The notes under the pieces: generated by a model
Database searches by the model: none
What the model was told of the DNA's origin: nothing
The model's input: the letters and a program-made list of their open reading frames with translations, nothing else
Translations under genes and position numbers: made by a program
Part shown: positions 24,328 to 31,723 of the stretch, one piece after another
Numbering within the stretch: the first letter of the stretch is position 1
How the letters are laid out: every line of letters begins with the position of its first letter
Assembly: GCA_023247235.1 (NCBI GenBank)
Contig: JAHFGW010000006.1
Coordinates: forward strand, 14,169 to 58,218
Direction: 5' to 3'
Source: Candidatus Omnitrophota bacterium
GTDB taxonomy: Bacteria; Omnitrophota; Gorgyraeia; Aquiviventales; Aquiviventaceae
DNA: 44,050 nucleotides

Positions 24328-25347
24328 ATGGTAGAACGCCGACGGTGCTTGAGCGGGATGCGGCCGACCGGGCCGCTCCACTTGGGCCATCTCGTCGGGG
24401 CGCTGGAGAACTGGCGCAAGCTCCAGGCCGAGTACGACTGCTTCTTCATGGTCGCGGACTACCACGCGCTGATGAGCGAGTACGAGCACCCGGAGCGCCT
24501 GCGCACCTGGTCCTATGAGAACGTCACGGACTGGCTAGCCAGCGGGATCGATCCGTCGCGCAGCGTGATCTTCCGCCAGTCGGACGTGCCCGAGCACGTC
24601 GAGCTGTTCACGATCCTCGCCATCATGACGCCCCTGGGCTGGGTCGAGCGGGTGCCGACCTACAAAGAGCAGCTGCGCGAGCTGAGCGGTCGGGAGCTCT
24701 CGACGTATGGCTTCCTCGGCTACCCCATCCTCCAGGCGGCGGACATCCTCCTCTATCAGGCCCACGTGGTCCCGGTCGGCGAGGACCAGCTCCCGCACTT
24801 GGAGCTGGCGCGGGAGATCGTCCGCCGGTTTCATCACCTCTATCGCACGCAGATCTTCCCGGAGCCGGAGGCCCTGTTGACGCCGGCCCCTCGCCTAGCG
24901 GGCCTGGATGGGCGCAAGATGTCCAAGAGCTATGGCAACACGATCAACCTGTCGGAAACACCCGAGGCCATCCGCCGTTTGGCGCAGCAGATGTTCACGG
25001 ACCCCAAGCGGATCAAGATGACAGATCCCGGGCATCCCCAGACGTGCAATGTGTGCGGCTACTGGAAGGTGTTCGCTCCGGAGCGAGCCGCCACGGTCTG
25101 GGAAGAATGCCGCACGGCCCGCCGCGGCTGCGTGCAGAATAAACAGGAGCTTGCCGAGGTGCTCGTGCAGCTCACCGAGCCCTATCGGCAAGCGCGCCCC
25201 GTCCTGCAAGGCGGGGCAAGCGCCGCCTCCGGGCAGGAGCGCTACGCCAAGATCGAACGCGTATTGCAGGAGGGTGCTGCGAAGGCGCGCGCGGTGGCCC
25301 AGCGGACGATCGCTGACGTGAAGCGCGCCGTCGGCATCGCGAGCTAG
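24328..25347 (+). CDS. trpS: Tryptophanyl-tRNA synthetase with a Cys-rich insertion
   Basis: Charges tRNA-Trp; class I. The protein has 339 residues. HLGH is at 18-21 and KMSKS at 197-201. Between KMSKS and the C-terminal domain, at TDPGHPQTCNVC and on to CVQN, there are four cysteines: Cys240, Cys243, Cys261 and Cys268. As I recall it, the [4Fe-4S] TrpRS of Thermotoga uses C-x22-C-x6-C-x2-C. Here the x6 pair (261, 268) is kept, the first cysteine is close to place (x20), the last position is Asn271, and Cys243 is extra. A modified metal site is therefore likely. There is no recognisable ribosome site; array B ends 8 nt upstream. Confidence 0.93.
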   Translation: MVERRRCLSGMRPTGPLHLGHLVGALENWRKLQAEYDCFFMVADYHALMSEYEHPERLRTWSYENVTDWLASGIDPSRSVIFRQSDVPEHVELFTILAIMTPLGWVERVPTYKEQLRELSGRELSTYGFLGYPILQAADILLYQAHVVPVGEDQLPHLELAREIVRRFHHLYRTQIFPEPEALLTPAPRLAGLDGRKMSKSYGNTINLSETPEAIRRLAQQMFTDPKRIKMTDPGHPQTCNVCGYWKVFAPERAATVWEECRTARRGCVQNKQELAEVLVQLTEPYRQARPVLQGGASAASGQERYAKIERVLQEGAAKARAVAQRTIADVKRAVGIAS

Positions 25348-25359
25348 GGAGCGTCAGGC

Positions 25360-26082
25360 ATGCAGTACGACGTGCGCGCGGATCTGTACGAAGGCCCCTT
25401 GCCGCTGCTGGTCGAGCTGGCGCGGTATGACTTGGTGGACCTCTTCTTGATTCAGCTGGTCGATCTGACGCAGGACTATCTCAAGCTCGTGAAGTCCTCA
25501 GGCGTCAATCTCAATGAGCTCGCCGAGCCGTTGCCGCTGCTGGGCAACCTGATGGCCATCAAGGCGCGGCGCCTGCTGCCCTCGCCACCGGCGGTTGAGG
25601 AAGAAGAAGTGCCGATCAGCCTGGAGGAGCTAGAGCGCCGCCTCAAGGAGTATCAGCAGTTCAAGACCGTGGCGCAGTTATTGTCGGAGCTGCACGCGTT
25701 GCAGCACCGGCATTTCTCCAGGCCGCGGGCAAGCGTCGAGGAAGTCCCCGGAGCCGACCTGACGCCCCCGGCGCTGTTTCCGGTCGAGGTGGGCGTCGGC
25801 GATCTCGTCTCCGCCTTCACGAAAGTCCTGGAACAGTCGACCTCGGCGGTGTACGAAGTGAAAACCGAGCCCTGGACGGTGGAGATGAAGGTAGCGCAGC
25901 TTCGCACGCAGCTGCTGGTGAAACGGCAGCTCTTGTTCGCCGAGCTCTTCATCGTCGGGCAGAGCAGCCTGGAGCTGGTCGTGACGTTCCTGGCGCTCTT
26001 GGAGCTCATCCGCCAGCGCTTGGCGAAGGCCGTCCAAGACGGACCGTTCACCCCGATCCTGATTCGATTGCGAGAGGACTGA
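25360..26082 (+). CDS. scpA: Segregation and condensation protein ScpA (kleisin)
   Basis: Kleisin subunit that bridges SMC heads with ScpB in the bacterial condensin. The protein has 240 residues. The N-terminal block DLYEGPLPLLVELARYDLVDL is the family hallmark; FLALLELIRQRL near the end belongs to the winged helix that binds SMC. GGGAG at 25347-25351, 8 nt before the ATG, serves as ribosome site. scpB starts 3 nt after the stop, the conserved scpAB pair. smc itself is not in the window. The trpS-scpA-scpB order is common in many bacteria. Confidence 0.95.
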   Translation: MQYDVRADLYEGPLPLLVELARYDLVDLFLIQLVDLTQDYLKLVKSSGVNLNELAEPLPLLGNLMAIKARRLLPSPPAVEEEEVPISLEELERRLKEYQQFKTVAQLLSELHALQHRHFSRPRASVEEVPGADLTPPALFPVEVGVGDLVSAFTKVLEQSTSAVYEVKTEPWTVEMKVAQLRTQLLVKRQLLFAELFIVGQSSLELVVTFLALLELIRQRLAKAVQDGPFTPILIRLRED

Positions 26083-26085
26083 GCC

Positions 26086-26667
26086 ATGGACGCCGGACAG
26101 GCCACGCGAATTCTTGAAGCCATCTTGTTTGTGTCTGGTCAGCCCGTGCCGCTGAAACGGCTGCAGGAGCTGCTGCCGGAAGTGGAACCCGCCGTGCTGC
26201 GCGAGCTGCTGCGACAGCTCACCGAGGCCTACGCGGCCGAACGGCATGGGCTGCGCATCCAGGAAGTGGCCGGCGGCTATCACTTCGTGACGCACGAGGA
26301 CCTCGCGCCCTGGGTGAAGAAAGCGCTGGAGCGTTCCAGGCCCGATGCGGTCAGCGCGGCCGCCATGGAAACCCTGGCGATTATCGCCTACCGTCAGCCG
26401 ATGACGAAGGCCGAGATCGAAGCGATCCGGGGCGTGGATGTGGGCGCGTCGCTGGACACGCTCGTCGAGCGGCAATTCGTGCGGACTGCCGGCCGCAAGG
26501 ACAGCCCGGGCCGGCCATTTCTGTATGCGACGACGAGCGAGTTCCTGCGCCATTTCGGCCTCAAGTCGCTTGAGGCCTTGCCCAGCCTGGCCTTGCCGGC
26601 CGTCCCGGAACCGACGGCGGCCGAACCCACGACCACGCTCCAAGCCGCCCCGTCGGATGGCCCCTAG
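26086..26667 (+). CDS. scpB: Segregation and condensation protein ScpB
   Basis: Partner of ScpA in the SMC complex; dimer of tandem winged helices. The protein has 193 residues with the conserved start ATRILEAILFVSGQPVPLKRL, the ETLAIIAYRQPMTKAEIEAIRG block and FLYATTSEFLRHFGLKSLEALPSL (separate short family motifs). GAGGA at 26073-26077 is the ribosome site. The last 25 residues are Ala/Pro/Thr-rich. Its 3' end overlaps the chorismate mutase start by 11 bp, so the chromosome-segregation pair and the aromatic block are probably on one transcript. Confidence 0.95.
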   Translation: MDAGQATRILEAILFVSGQPVPLKRLQELLPEVEPAVLRELLRQLTEAYAAERHGLRIQEVAGGYHFVTHEDLAPWVKKALERSRPDAVSAAAMETLAIIAYRQPMTKAEIEAIRGVDVGASLDTLVERQFVRTAGRKDSPGRPFLYATTSEFLRHFGLKSLEALPSLALPAVPEPTAAEPTTTLQAAPSDGP

Positions 26668-26950
26668 GCGTCACGCCGCCCCAAGCCTCAACGCGGTGCG
26701 CGAGCGCATCGACCGACTCGATCGGGAGCTCTTGCGGTTGCTCAATCATCGCGCGGCGCTGGCGCTGGTCATCGGCCGAATCAAGAAGCGGCGCAAGTGG
26801 CCCGTGTATGACGCGCGCCGCGAAGCGTTCGTCCTTGGGCGGGTCGTCCAGGCCAACGCCGGCCCGCTCTCGGCGCATGCGGTGCGGCACATCTTCCAAG
26901 CCATCCTCTCCGAGTGCCGCCGGCGGGAGCGGACTCGGCGGACCTCCTGA
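26657..26950 (+). CDS. Chorismate mutase, AroQ (type II) fold, monofunctional
   Basis: Rearranges chorismate to prephenate. The protein is only 97 residues, one AroQ helical domain. Residues equivalent to the E. coli active site are present: Arg15, Arg32, Lys43, Asp52, Arg55, Glu56 and Gln81. The start at 26657 overlaps the end of scpB by 11 bp; earlier in-frame starts would run far inside scpB. Prephenate dehydratase begins 5 nt after the stop. In many bacteria these two activities are fused as the P-protein; here they are neighbouring genes with a stop between. Confidence 0.9.
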   Translation: MAPRRHAAPSLNAVRERIDRLDRELLRLLNHRAALALVIGRIKKRRKWPVYDARREAFVLGRVVQANAGPLSAHAVRHIFQAILSECRRRERTRRTS

Positions 26951-26955
26951 CGGCC

Positions 26956-27807
26956 ATGCCGACGGTGGCCTATCTCGGTCCCGAGCATACCAACACGCAC
27001 CGCGCGGCGCTGAGCCGCTTCGGCCGGCGCAGCCAGTACCGCCATGCGCCGACGGTGGAAGAAGTCTTCCGGCTGGTGGAGCGGTGGCAGGCGGACTACG
27101 GCGTCGTGCCCATCGAAAACTCGCTGGGGGGTTCGGTGACGCACACCTTGGACCGGTATATCGAGTGTCGCGACACGCCCGTGAGAATCCACGGCGAGAT
27201 TGACCTGCCGATTCAGCATTCGGTGATCGTGCGGTCGGGCGCGACGTTGTCGGATGTGCGCGTCCTGTACTCTCACCCGCAGGCGTTCGAGCAATGCCGC
27301 GCGTGGCTGGCGAGGCACTTGCCGAAGGCGAGCCGCGCGGAAACCGACTCCACCGCCGAAGCGGTCCAGCGGTTGCTGTCAGTGCGGATTGGACGATGGA
27401 CGAGTGTGTGGCCCCTCAAGCACCGGGCGGCCATCGCCCCGCCGGAGCTGGCGCAAGCGCACGGCTTGAAGGCCGTGGCCATTCCGCAGGAGCGGGAGAA
27501 CCGGACGCGATTTCTCGTCTTGGGATTGAATGAGCCGCCGCGCGCCACGCGCAGCCGGACCTCGCTCCTCTTCGGCCTGAAGGACAAGCCAGGCGCGCTG
27601 CACGACGCGCTGGTGCCCTTCAAGCGGTACGGGATCAATCTGACGAAGATCGAATCGCGTCCCTCGAAGAAGCGAGTCTGGGAGTACGTGTTCTTCATCG
27701 ACTTTCTCGGGCATGAGCACGACGCCAAGGCGCAGCGCGCGCTAGCCGCGCTGCGGGCTCGCGCGGCCTTCGTGCGCGTACTCGGCTCCTATCCGATCGG
27801 TAACTGA
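26956..27807 (+). CDS. pheA: Prephenate dehydratase with C-terminal ACT domain
   Basis: Converts prephenate to phenylpyruvate for phenylalanine synthesis. The protein has 283 residues. It shows VAYLGPEHTNTH, GVVPIENSLGGSV, the catalytic NRTRF block and an ACT domain starting LLFGLKDKPGALHDAL with the ESRP motif used for Phe feedback. The region around HRAAIAPPELA is a variant of the usual AAIAS motif and the preceding loop is longer than normal. The ATG at 26956 gives the standard N-terminus but has no ribosome site; translation probably follows from the chorismate mutase 5 nt upstream. Heptamer array C lies directly downstream. Confidence 0.93.
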   Translation: MPTVAYLGPEHTNTHRAALSRFGRRSQYRHAPTVEEVFRLVERWQADYGVVPIENSLGGSVTHTLDRYIECRDTPVRIHGEIDLPIQHSVIVRSGATLSDVRVLYSHPQAFEQCRAWLARHLPKASRAETDSTAEAVQRLLSVRIGRWTSVWPLKHRAAIAPPELAQAHGLKAVAIPQERENRTRFLVLGLNEPPRATRSRTSLLFGLKDKPGALHDALVPFKRYGINLTKIESRPSKKRVWEYVFFIDFLGHEHDAKAQRALAALRARAAFVRVLGSYPIGN

Positions 27808-27823
27808 GAGAAACACAACGAGC

Positions 27824-27898
27824 AGCGTGCAGCGTTTAGCGTACAGCGTTCAGGGAACGTGGTATTCGCTGAACGCTCAACGCTATACGCTCAACGCG
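27824..27898. repeat. Inverted heptamer array C (pheA-hisC gap)
   Basis: Left arm 27824-27851 is AGCGTGC, AGCGTTT, AGCGTAC, AGCGTTC. Right arm about 27871-27897 is GAACGCT, CAACGCT, ATACGCT, CAACGC, the complement with differences only at the last two positions of each unit. Pairing extends inward by two bases (AG with CT), leaving a 15-nt loop. It ends about 9 nt before the hisC ATG, and the GAGG ribosome site starts at the very edge of the right arm. Confidence 0.9.
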
Positions 27899-27906
27899 AG
27901 GCGATC

Positions 27907-29001
27907 ATGATGACGATAGATGCGCGGGCCCGCCAGGCGCTTCGCAGCCTGCAGACCTACCGGCCCGGGACCCCCATCGAGGACGTGCAGCGAATGCTCA
28001 AGCGCGCCTCGGTGATCAAACTGGCCTCGAATGAGAACGCCCTGGGCCCCTCGCCCAAGGCGCTGGCTGCGCTGCGCCGCGCGACAGGAACCCTCCATCG
28101 CTACCCCGACGCGACGTGCCGCCTGTTGCGCGAGCAACTGTCCGAGAAGCTCCGGGTGGCCCCGGAACGCCTGATCGTGGGCAACGGGTCGGATGAGCTG
28201 ATCGTCTTGGCCCTGCGAGCGTTTGTGGACCCGGGCGATGAGGTGGTGGTCGCGCACCCGACGTTCTTGATCTATGCGTTGCAGGCCAACGCCTGCGCCG
28301 CCACGGTGCGCGAGGTGCCCTTAAAGCACTACCGCTATGACTTGCCGGCCATGAAGGCGGCGGTGACGCCGCAGACGAAGCTGGTCTTTATCGCCAATCC
28401 GGACAATCCGACCGGGACCTACGTGACGCGGAAGGAGCTTGAGCGATTCCTCGCCGGGTTACCAGCGCACACGCTGGTCATGCTCGATGAGGCCTACTAC
28501 GAGTTCGTGGAAGCCGCGGACTACCCCCGGTCGTTGCGCTACGTGCCGGACTTCCCGGTCATCGTCACGCGCAGCTTCTCGAAAGCCTATGGGCTGGCCG
28601 GCCTTCGCATCGGCTACGGGGCCGCCCAGCCGTCGATCATCGCGGCCATGAATGCGGTGCGCGAGCCGTTTAATGTCAACAGTTTGGCGCAGGCCGCGGC
28701 CTTGGGCGCGCTGAAGGATGCCGCGTTCCTCTCGCGCACCCGCGCGATGGTCCGCGAGGGACGGCGCTATCTGGCAAAAGAGCTTGGGGCGCTGGGGATC
28801 CAGTTCGTGCCGAGCGTGACGAATTTCATCCTCCTCCGGCTGGGTCCGCGCGCTCACGTGGTAGCCGAGGCGCTGTTGCGCCGGGGTCTCATCGTGCGCG
28901 AGATGAGCGCGTGGAGCCTGCCCGATTGCATCCGCGTGACCATCGGCACGCCGGCCGAGAACCGCGCGTTCATCCGAACGTTGAAGACCGTGCTGCGCTA
29001 G
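27907..29001 (+). CDS. hisC: Histidinol-phosphate/aromatic aminotransferase (HisC family)
   Basis: Class I/II PLP aminotransferase of 364 residues. It has the HisC opening KLASNENALGPSPKA, VGNGSDELI, the NPDNPTGTY block, DEAYYEF, and the PLP lysine Lys226 in RSFSKAYGLAG. The family includes true histidinol-phosphate transaminase and paralogues acting on phenylpyruvate and 4-hydroxyphenylpyruvate. Its place between prephenate dehydratase and DAHP synthase suggests it finishes Phe and Tyr synthesis, possibly serving His too; this is inference. GAGG at 27898-27901 gives a 5-nt spacer to the ATG at 27907 (a second ATG is at 27910). The frame upstream is heptamer array C and is excluded. Confidence 0.92.
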   Translation: MMTIDARARQALRSLQTYRPGTPIEDVQRMLKRASVIKLASNENALGPSPKALAALRRATGTLHRYPDATCRLLREQLSEKLRVAPERLIVGNGSDELIVLALRAFVDPGDEVVVAHPTFLIYALQANACAATVREVPLKHYRYDLPAMKAAVTPQTKLVFIANPDNPTGTYVTRKELERFLAGLPAHTLVMLDEAYYEFVEAADYPRSLRYVPDFPVIVTRSFSKAYGLAGLRIGYGAAQPSIIAAMNAVREPFNVNSLAQAAALGALKDAAFLSRTRAMVREGRRYLAKELGALGIQFVPSVTNFILLRLGPRAHVVAEALLRRGLIVREMSAWSLPDCIRVTIGTPAENRAFIRTLKTVLR

Positions 29002-29010
29002 GAGGGAGCC

Positions 29011-30024
29011 ATGATTATTGTCTTGAAGCCACGAGCCACGAAAAAGCAATTGGAGCACGTGCTCCGCAAGATCAAAGCCCTGGGGCTGAAGACCATCGTC
29101 TCCCGGGGCACCGAGCGAACCATCGTCGGCGTGATCGGGGCGGAGGACGCGCTGCGCGCCCAGCCACTGGAGGTCTTCCCGGGCGTCGAGAAGGTCATGC
29201 CCATTCTCAAGCCCTTCAAGCTTGTGTCCCGCGAGTTCAAGCCGGAGCCGACCGTGGTCGATGTGAGCGGTGTGCGCGTCGGCGCCAAGCGGCTGGTCGT
29301 CATGGCCGGGCCCTGCTCGGTGGAGAGCAAGGCCATGATGATGGCGACGGCCAAGCTGGTCAAGCGCGCCGGGGCGCAGTTCCTGCGCGGGGGCGCCTTC
29401 AAGCCCAGGACGTCGCCCTATTCGTTCCAAGGGCTTGGCGAGGAGGGGCTGCGCTACCTGCGCGAGGCGGCCACCCGGACGGGCTTGCTCGTGGTGACGG
29501 AGCTGACGGACTCCCGCGACATCAGCCTCGTGGAGCACTATGCCGATATCATCCAGATCGGCGCCCGCAACATGCAGAATTTCGAGCTGCTCAAAAGCGT
29601 CGGCCAAACGCAGAAGCCGGTGCTGCTCAAGCGAGGCTTCTCGGCGACCATTCAGGAGTTTCTCTTAGCGGCGGAATATATCCTCAGCCACGGCAATTTC
29701 AATGTCATCCTGTGCGAACGCGGCATCCGCACGTTCGAGACGCAGACGCGATTCACCCTCGATGTCAGCGCCGTGCCGGTGATCAAGAAGCTGTCGCACC
29801 TGCCGGTCGTCGTCGATCCCAGCCATGCCGCCGGGGAGTGGGAGTATGTCACGCCGCTGGCCAAGGCCGCCGTGGCGGCGGGAGCCGATGGCGTGATCAT
29901 TGAGGTGCACCCGAATCCTGAAACCGCGTTATCCGACGGCCCGCAATCGCTGCTGCCGAAGCGCTTTCTCAGCTTGGTCAAGGATCTCAAGAAGGTTGCG
30001 CTGGCCGTCGGCCGGACCCTGTAA
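29011..30024 (+). CDS. aroF: 3-deoxy-7-phosphoheptulonate (DAHP) synthase, type I-beta with N-terminal regulatory domain
   Basis: Condenses PEP and erythrose 4-phosphate, the first step of the shikimate pathway. The protein has 337 residues: an N-terminal ferredoxin-like regulatory domain (about 1-70) as in the Thermotoga-type enzyme, then the TIM barrel with [61 protein letters not shown] and [11 protein letters not shown]. In that subfamily Tyr or Phe binding to the N-terminal domain shuts the barrel, so feedback control is expected. A strong AGGAGGG site precedes the ATG. Fold and mechanism are shared with KdsA in this window. Confidence 0.96.
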   Translation: MIIVLKPRATKKQLEHVLRKIKALGLKTIVSRGTERTIVGVIGAEDALRAQPLEVFPGVEKVMPILKPFKLVSREFKPEPTVVDVSGVRVGAKRLVVMAGPCSVESKAMMMATAKLVKRAGAQFLRGGAFKPRTSPYSFQGLGEEGLRYLREAATRTGLLVVTELTDSRDISLVEHYADIIQIGARNMQNFELLKSVGQTQKPVLLKRGFSATIQEFLLAAEYILSHGNFNVILCERGIRTFETQTRFTLDVSAVPVIKKLSHLPVVVDPSHAAGEWEYVTPLAKAAVAAGADGVIIEVHPNPETALSDGPQSLLPKRFLSLVKDLKKVALAVGRTL

Positions 30025-30043
30025 CCAGACCTGCAACCTGGAT

Positions 30044-30136
30044 GTGTAATGTGTAATGTGTAATGTGTAATGTGAGAGAGGGACACGGCATCGTTCTGCC
30101 AGCCCTCACATTACGCATTACGCATTGAACATTGCA
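30044..30136. repeat. Inverted heptamer array D (aroF-tyrA gap)
   Basis: Left arm 30044-30071 is four perfect GTGTAAT units followed by GTGAG. The loop is 28 nt (30077-30104). The right arm begins CTCAC and continues CATTACG, CATTACG, CATTGAA, CATTGCA (30109-30136). It begins 19 nt after the aroF stop and ends 10 nt before the tyrA ATG. This unit is AT-rich, unlike its surroundings and unlike arrays A and B. Confidence 0.9.
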
Positions 30137-30146
30137 CACACGATGA

Positions 30147-30995
30147 ATGCTGGTTTTCGATCGCATCACAATTGTAGGACTGGGATTAATCGGCGGCTCG
30201 CTGGGCATGGCGCTGCGCCGCAAACGCCTGGCACGGGAAGTCGTCGGCGTGAGCCGGCGTGCGGTGACGGCGCGTCGCGCCAAGACACGGGGCGCCGTTG
30301 ACCTCGGCATGATGGATAGTAAGCGCGCCGTGCGCGAGGCAGACCTCGTCATCCTCGCGACACCGGTTGAGGCCATCGTCCCGACCGCCTTGCGGCTCGC
30401 CAAGACGATGCGCCCGGGCAGCATCCTGACAGACGTGGGCAGCAGCAAAGGCGCGATCGTGCGCGCGTTGGAGCGCCGGCTGCCGCACCATGTCGCGTTT
30501 GTCGGCGGGCACCCCTTAGCCGGATCAGAACAGCAGGGCATCGAAGCCGCGGACGCCTCCCTCTTTGACGGCTCGGTGTGCATTCTCACGAAGACCGCCC
30601 GCACCGATCCGCGCGCCCTGGCCCGGGTCCGCCAGCTCTGGGCTCCGCTGGTGGAGCGCGTCGTCCTCATGAGCCCCGCGCGCCATGATCGCCTCCTGGC
30701 CCAAATGAGCCACCTGCCGCATGTGATCGCCTTCTGCCTGGCCTCGGCGGTTGAGCGCGAGGGTCTCGCCGTGGCACCCCGCAGTTTTCTCGACATGACG
30801 CGCATCGCCAAGAGCAGCCCGCAGTTGTGGGATGACATTTTCCTCAGCAATCGCGACGGGGTGCTGGCCTCGATGGCGCGCTTTGAGCATCGCTGGCGCG
30901 CGCTGCGCAAGCTCATCACCCAAGGGCGGGGAAGTTCCCTGCGCCGGGCGCTGGCGCGCGCTGGCGCGGTGCGTCATGCCTTGGGCGACCCGTAA
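30147..30995 (+). CDS. tyrA: Prephenate/arogenate dehydrogenase
   Basis: Oxidative decarboxylation of prephenate (or arogenate) toward tyrosine. The protein has 282 residues. The dinucleotide loop is GLGLIGGS (11-18), followed by ILATPVEAI, DVGSSKG, the family signature GGHPLAGSE and SHLPHVIAF. Whether prephenate or arogenate, NAD or NADP, is preferred cannot be read safely; no C-terminal ACT domain is present. The ATG at 30147 has no ribosome site and follows array D by 10 nt; an overlapping out-of-frame ATG at 30143 opens only a short frame. aroA, often the next gene, is missing; cmk follows directly. Confidence 0.94.
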   Translation: MLVFDRITIVGLGLIGGSLGMALRRKRLAREVVGVSRRAVTARRAKTRGAVDLGMMDSKRAVREADLVILATPVEAIVPTALRLAKTMRPGSILTDVGSSKGAIVRALERRLPHHVAFVGGHPLAGSEQQGIEAADASLFDGSVCILTKTARTDPRALARVRQLWAPLVERVVLMSPARHDRLLAQMSHLPHVIAFCLASAVEREGLAVAPRSFLDMTRIAKSSPQLWDDIFLSNRDGVLASMARFEHRWRALRKLITQGRGSSLRRALARAGAVRHALGDP

Positions 30996-31716
30996 GGTGA
31001 AGTCTGCGCGCAAGCCGTCGGCCGGCTTGCTGCCGCGGCTCCTCGTCACCATTGACGGGCCGGCCGGCTCGGGCAAGAGCACGACGGCCAAACAGCTGGC
31101 TCACGCGCTCGGCTTGTCCTACCTGGATACGGGCGCCACCTACCGCACGCTCGCCTACGCCGCCATCCAGCAGGATGTGGTAATCACTGATGTCGAGCAG
31201 CTCATTGAGCTGGCCCGACGTCTGTCCCTGGGCTTTGTCACGACGCCGGCAGGCCGCCTGCGGGTGATGTTGGACGGGCAAGACATCAGCCAGGCGATCC
31301 GGACGGAAGAGGTCTCGGAGGCGGCCGCCCACATCGCGCAGTATCCCGGCGTGCGGGCCGCGATGGTGAAGCGCCAGCGCGGGCTGGCTCGGGCCGGCGG
31401 CTTCGTCGTGGAGGGCCGCGACACCGGTTCGGTCGTCTTTCCGGATGCGCCGTACAAGTTCTTTTTGGACGCCTCGCCGCAGGTGCGCGCCCACCGGCGC
31501 CAACGCGAGCTCGCCCGCCTCTATGGCTCCAAACCGCCCCTGGCGCAGGTGCAAGAGCAGCTGCACTTTCGGGACGGGCTCGACCGCACCCGCCGCGTGG
31601 GCGCGCTGGTCAAGCCGCGCGGCGCGGTGACGATCGACACGTCGCACCGCACCGTCAGGGACGTGGTGCGAATCATGCAGCAGCGCATCCGCCAGCGCGA
31701 GCGCCGGCGAGGCTGA
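30976..31716 (+). CDS. cmk: Cytidylate kinase
   Basis: Phosphorylates CMP and dCMP to the diphosphates. From the ATG at 30976 it has 246 residues and overlaps tyrA by 20 bp; an in-frame GTG at 30997, 1 nt after the tyrA stop, is an equally good start. The P-loop GPAGSGKST is at 28-36, DTGATYR follows as the CMP-binding motif, and GRDTGSVVFPDA and FLDAS are family blocks. Usual bacterial cmk is about 220-230 residues, so the shorter start would fit length slightly better. The cmk-plsC-rpsA order is conserved in many bacteria. Confidence 0.95.
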   Translation: MPWATRKVKSARKPSAGLLPRLLVTIDGPAGSGKSTTAKQLAHALGLSYLDTGATYRTLAYAAIQQDVVITDVEQLIELARRLSLGFVTTPAGRLRVMLDGQDISQAIRTEEVSEAAAHIAQYPGVRAAMVKRQRGLARAGGFVVEGRDTGSVVFPDAPYKFFLDASPQVRAHRRQRELARLYGSKPPLAQVQEQLHFRDGLDRTRRVGALVKPRGAVTIDTSHRTVRDVVRIMQQRIRQRERRRG

Positions 31717-31723
31717 TCGTCCC

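Noticed and set aside
14660-30136. CRISPR array or intrinsic terminators as an explanation for the heptamer arrays
   Set aside because: The units are 7 bp without spacers and are inverted across a loop; no T-run follows the stems.
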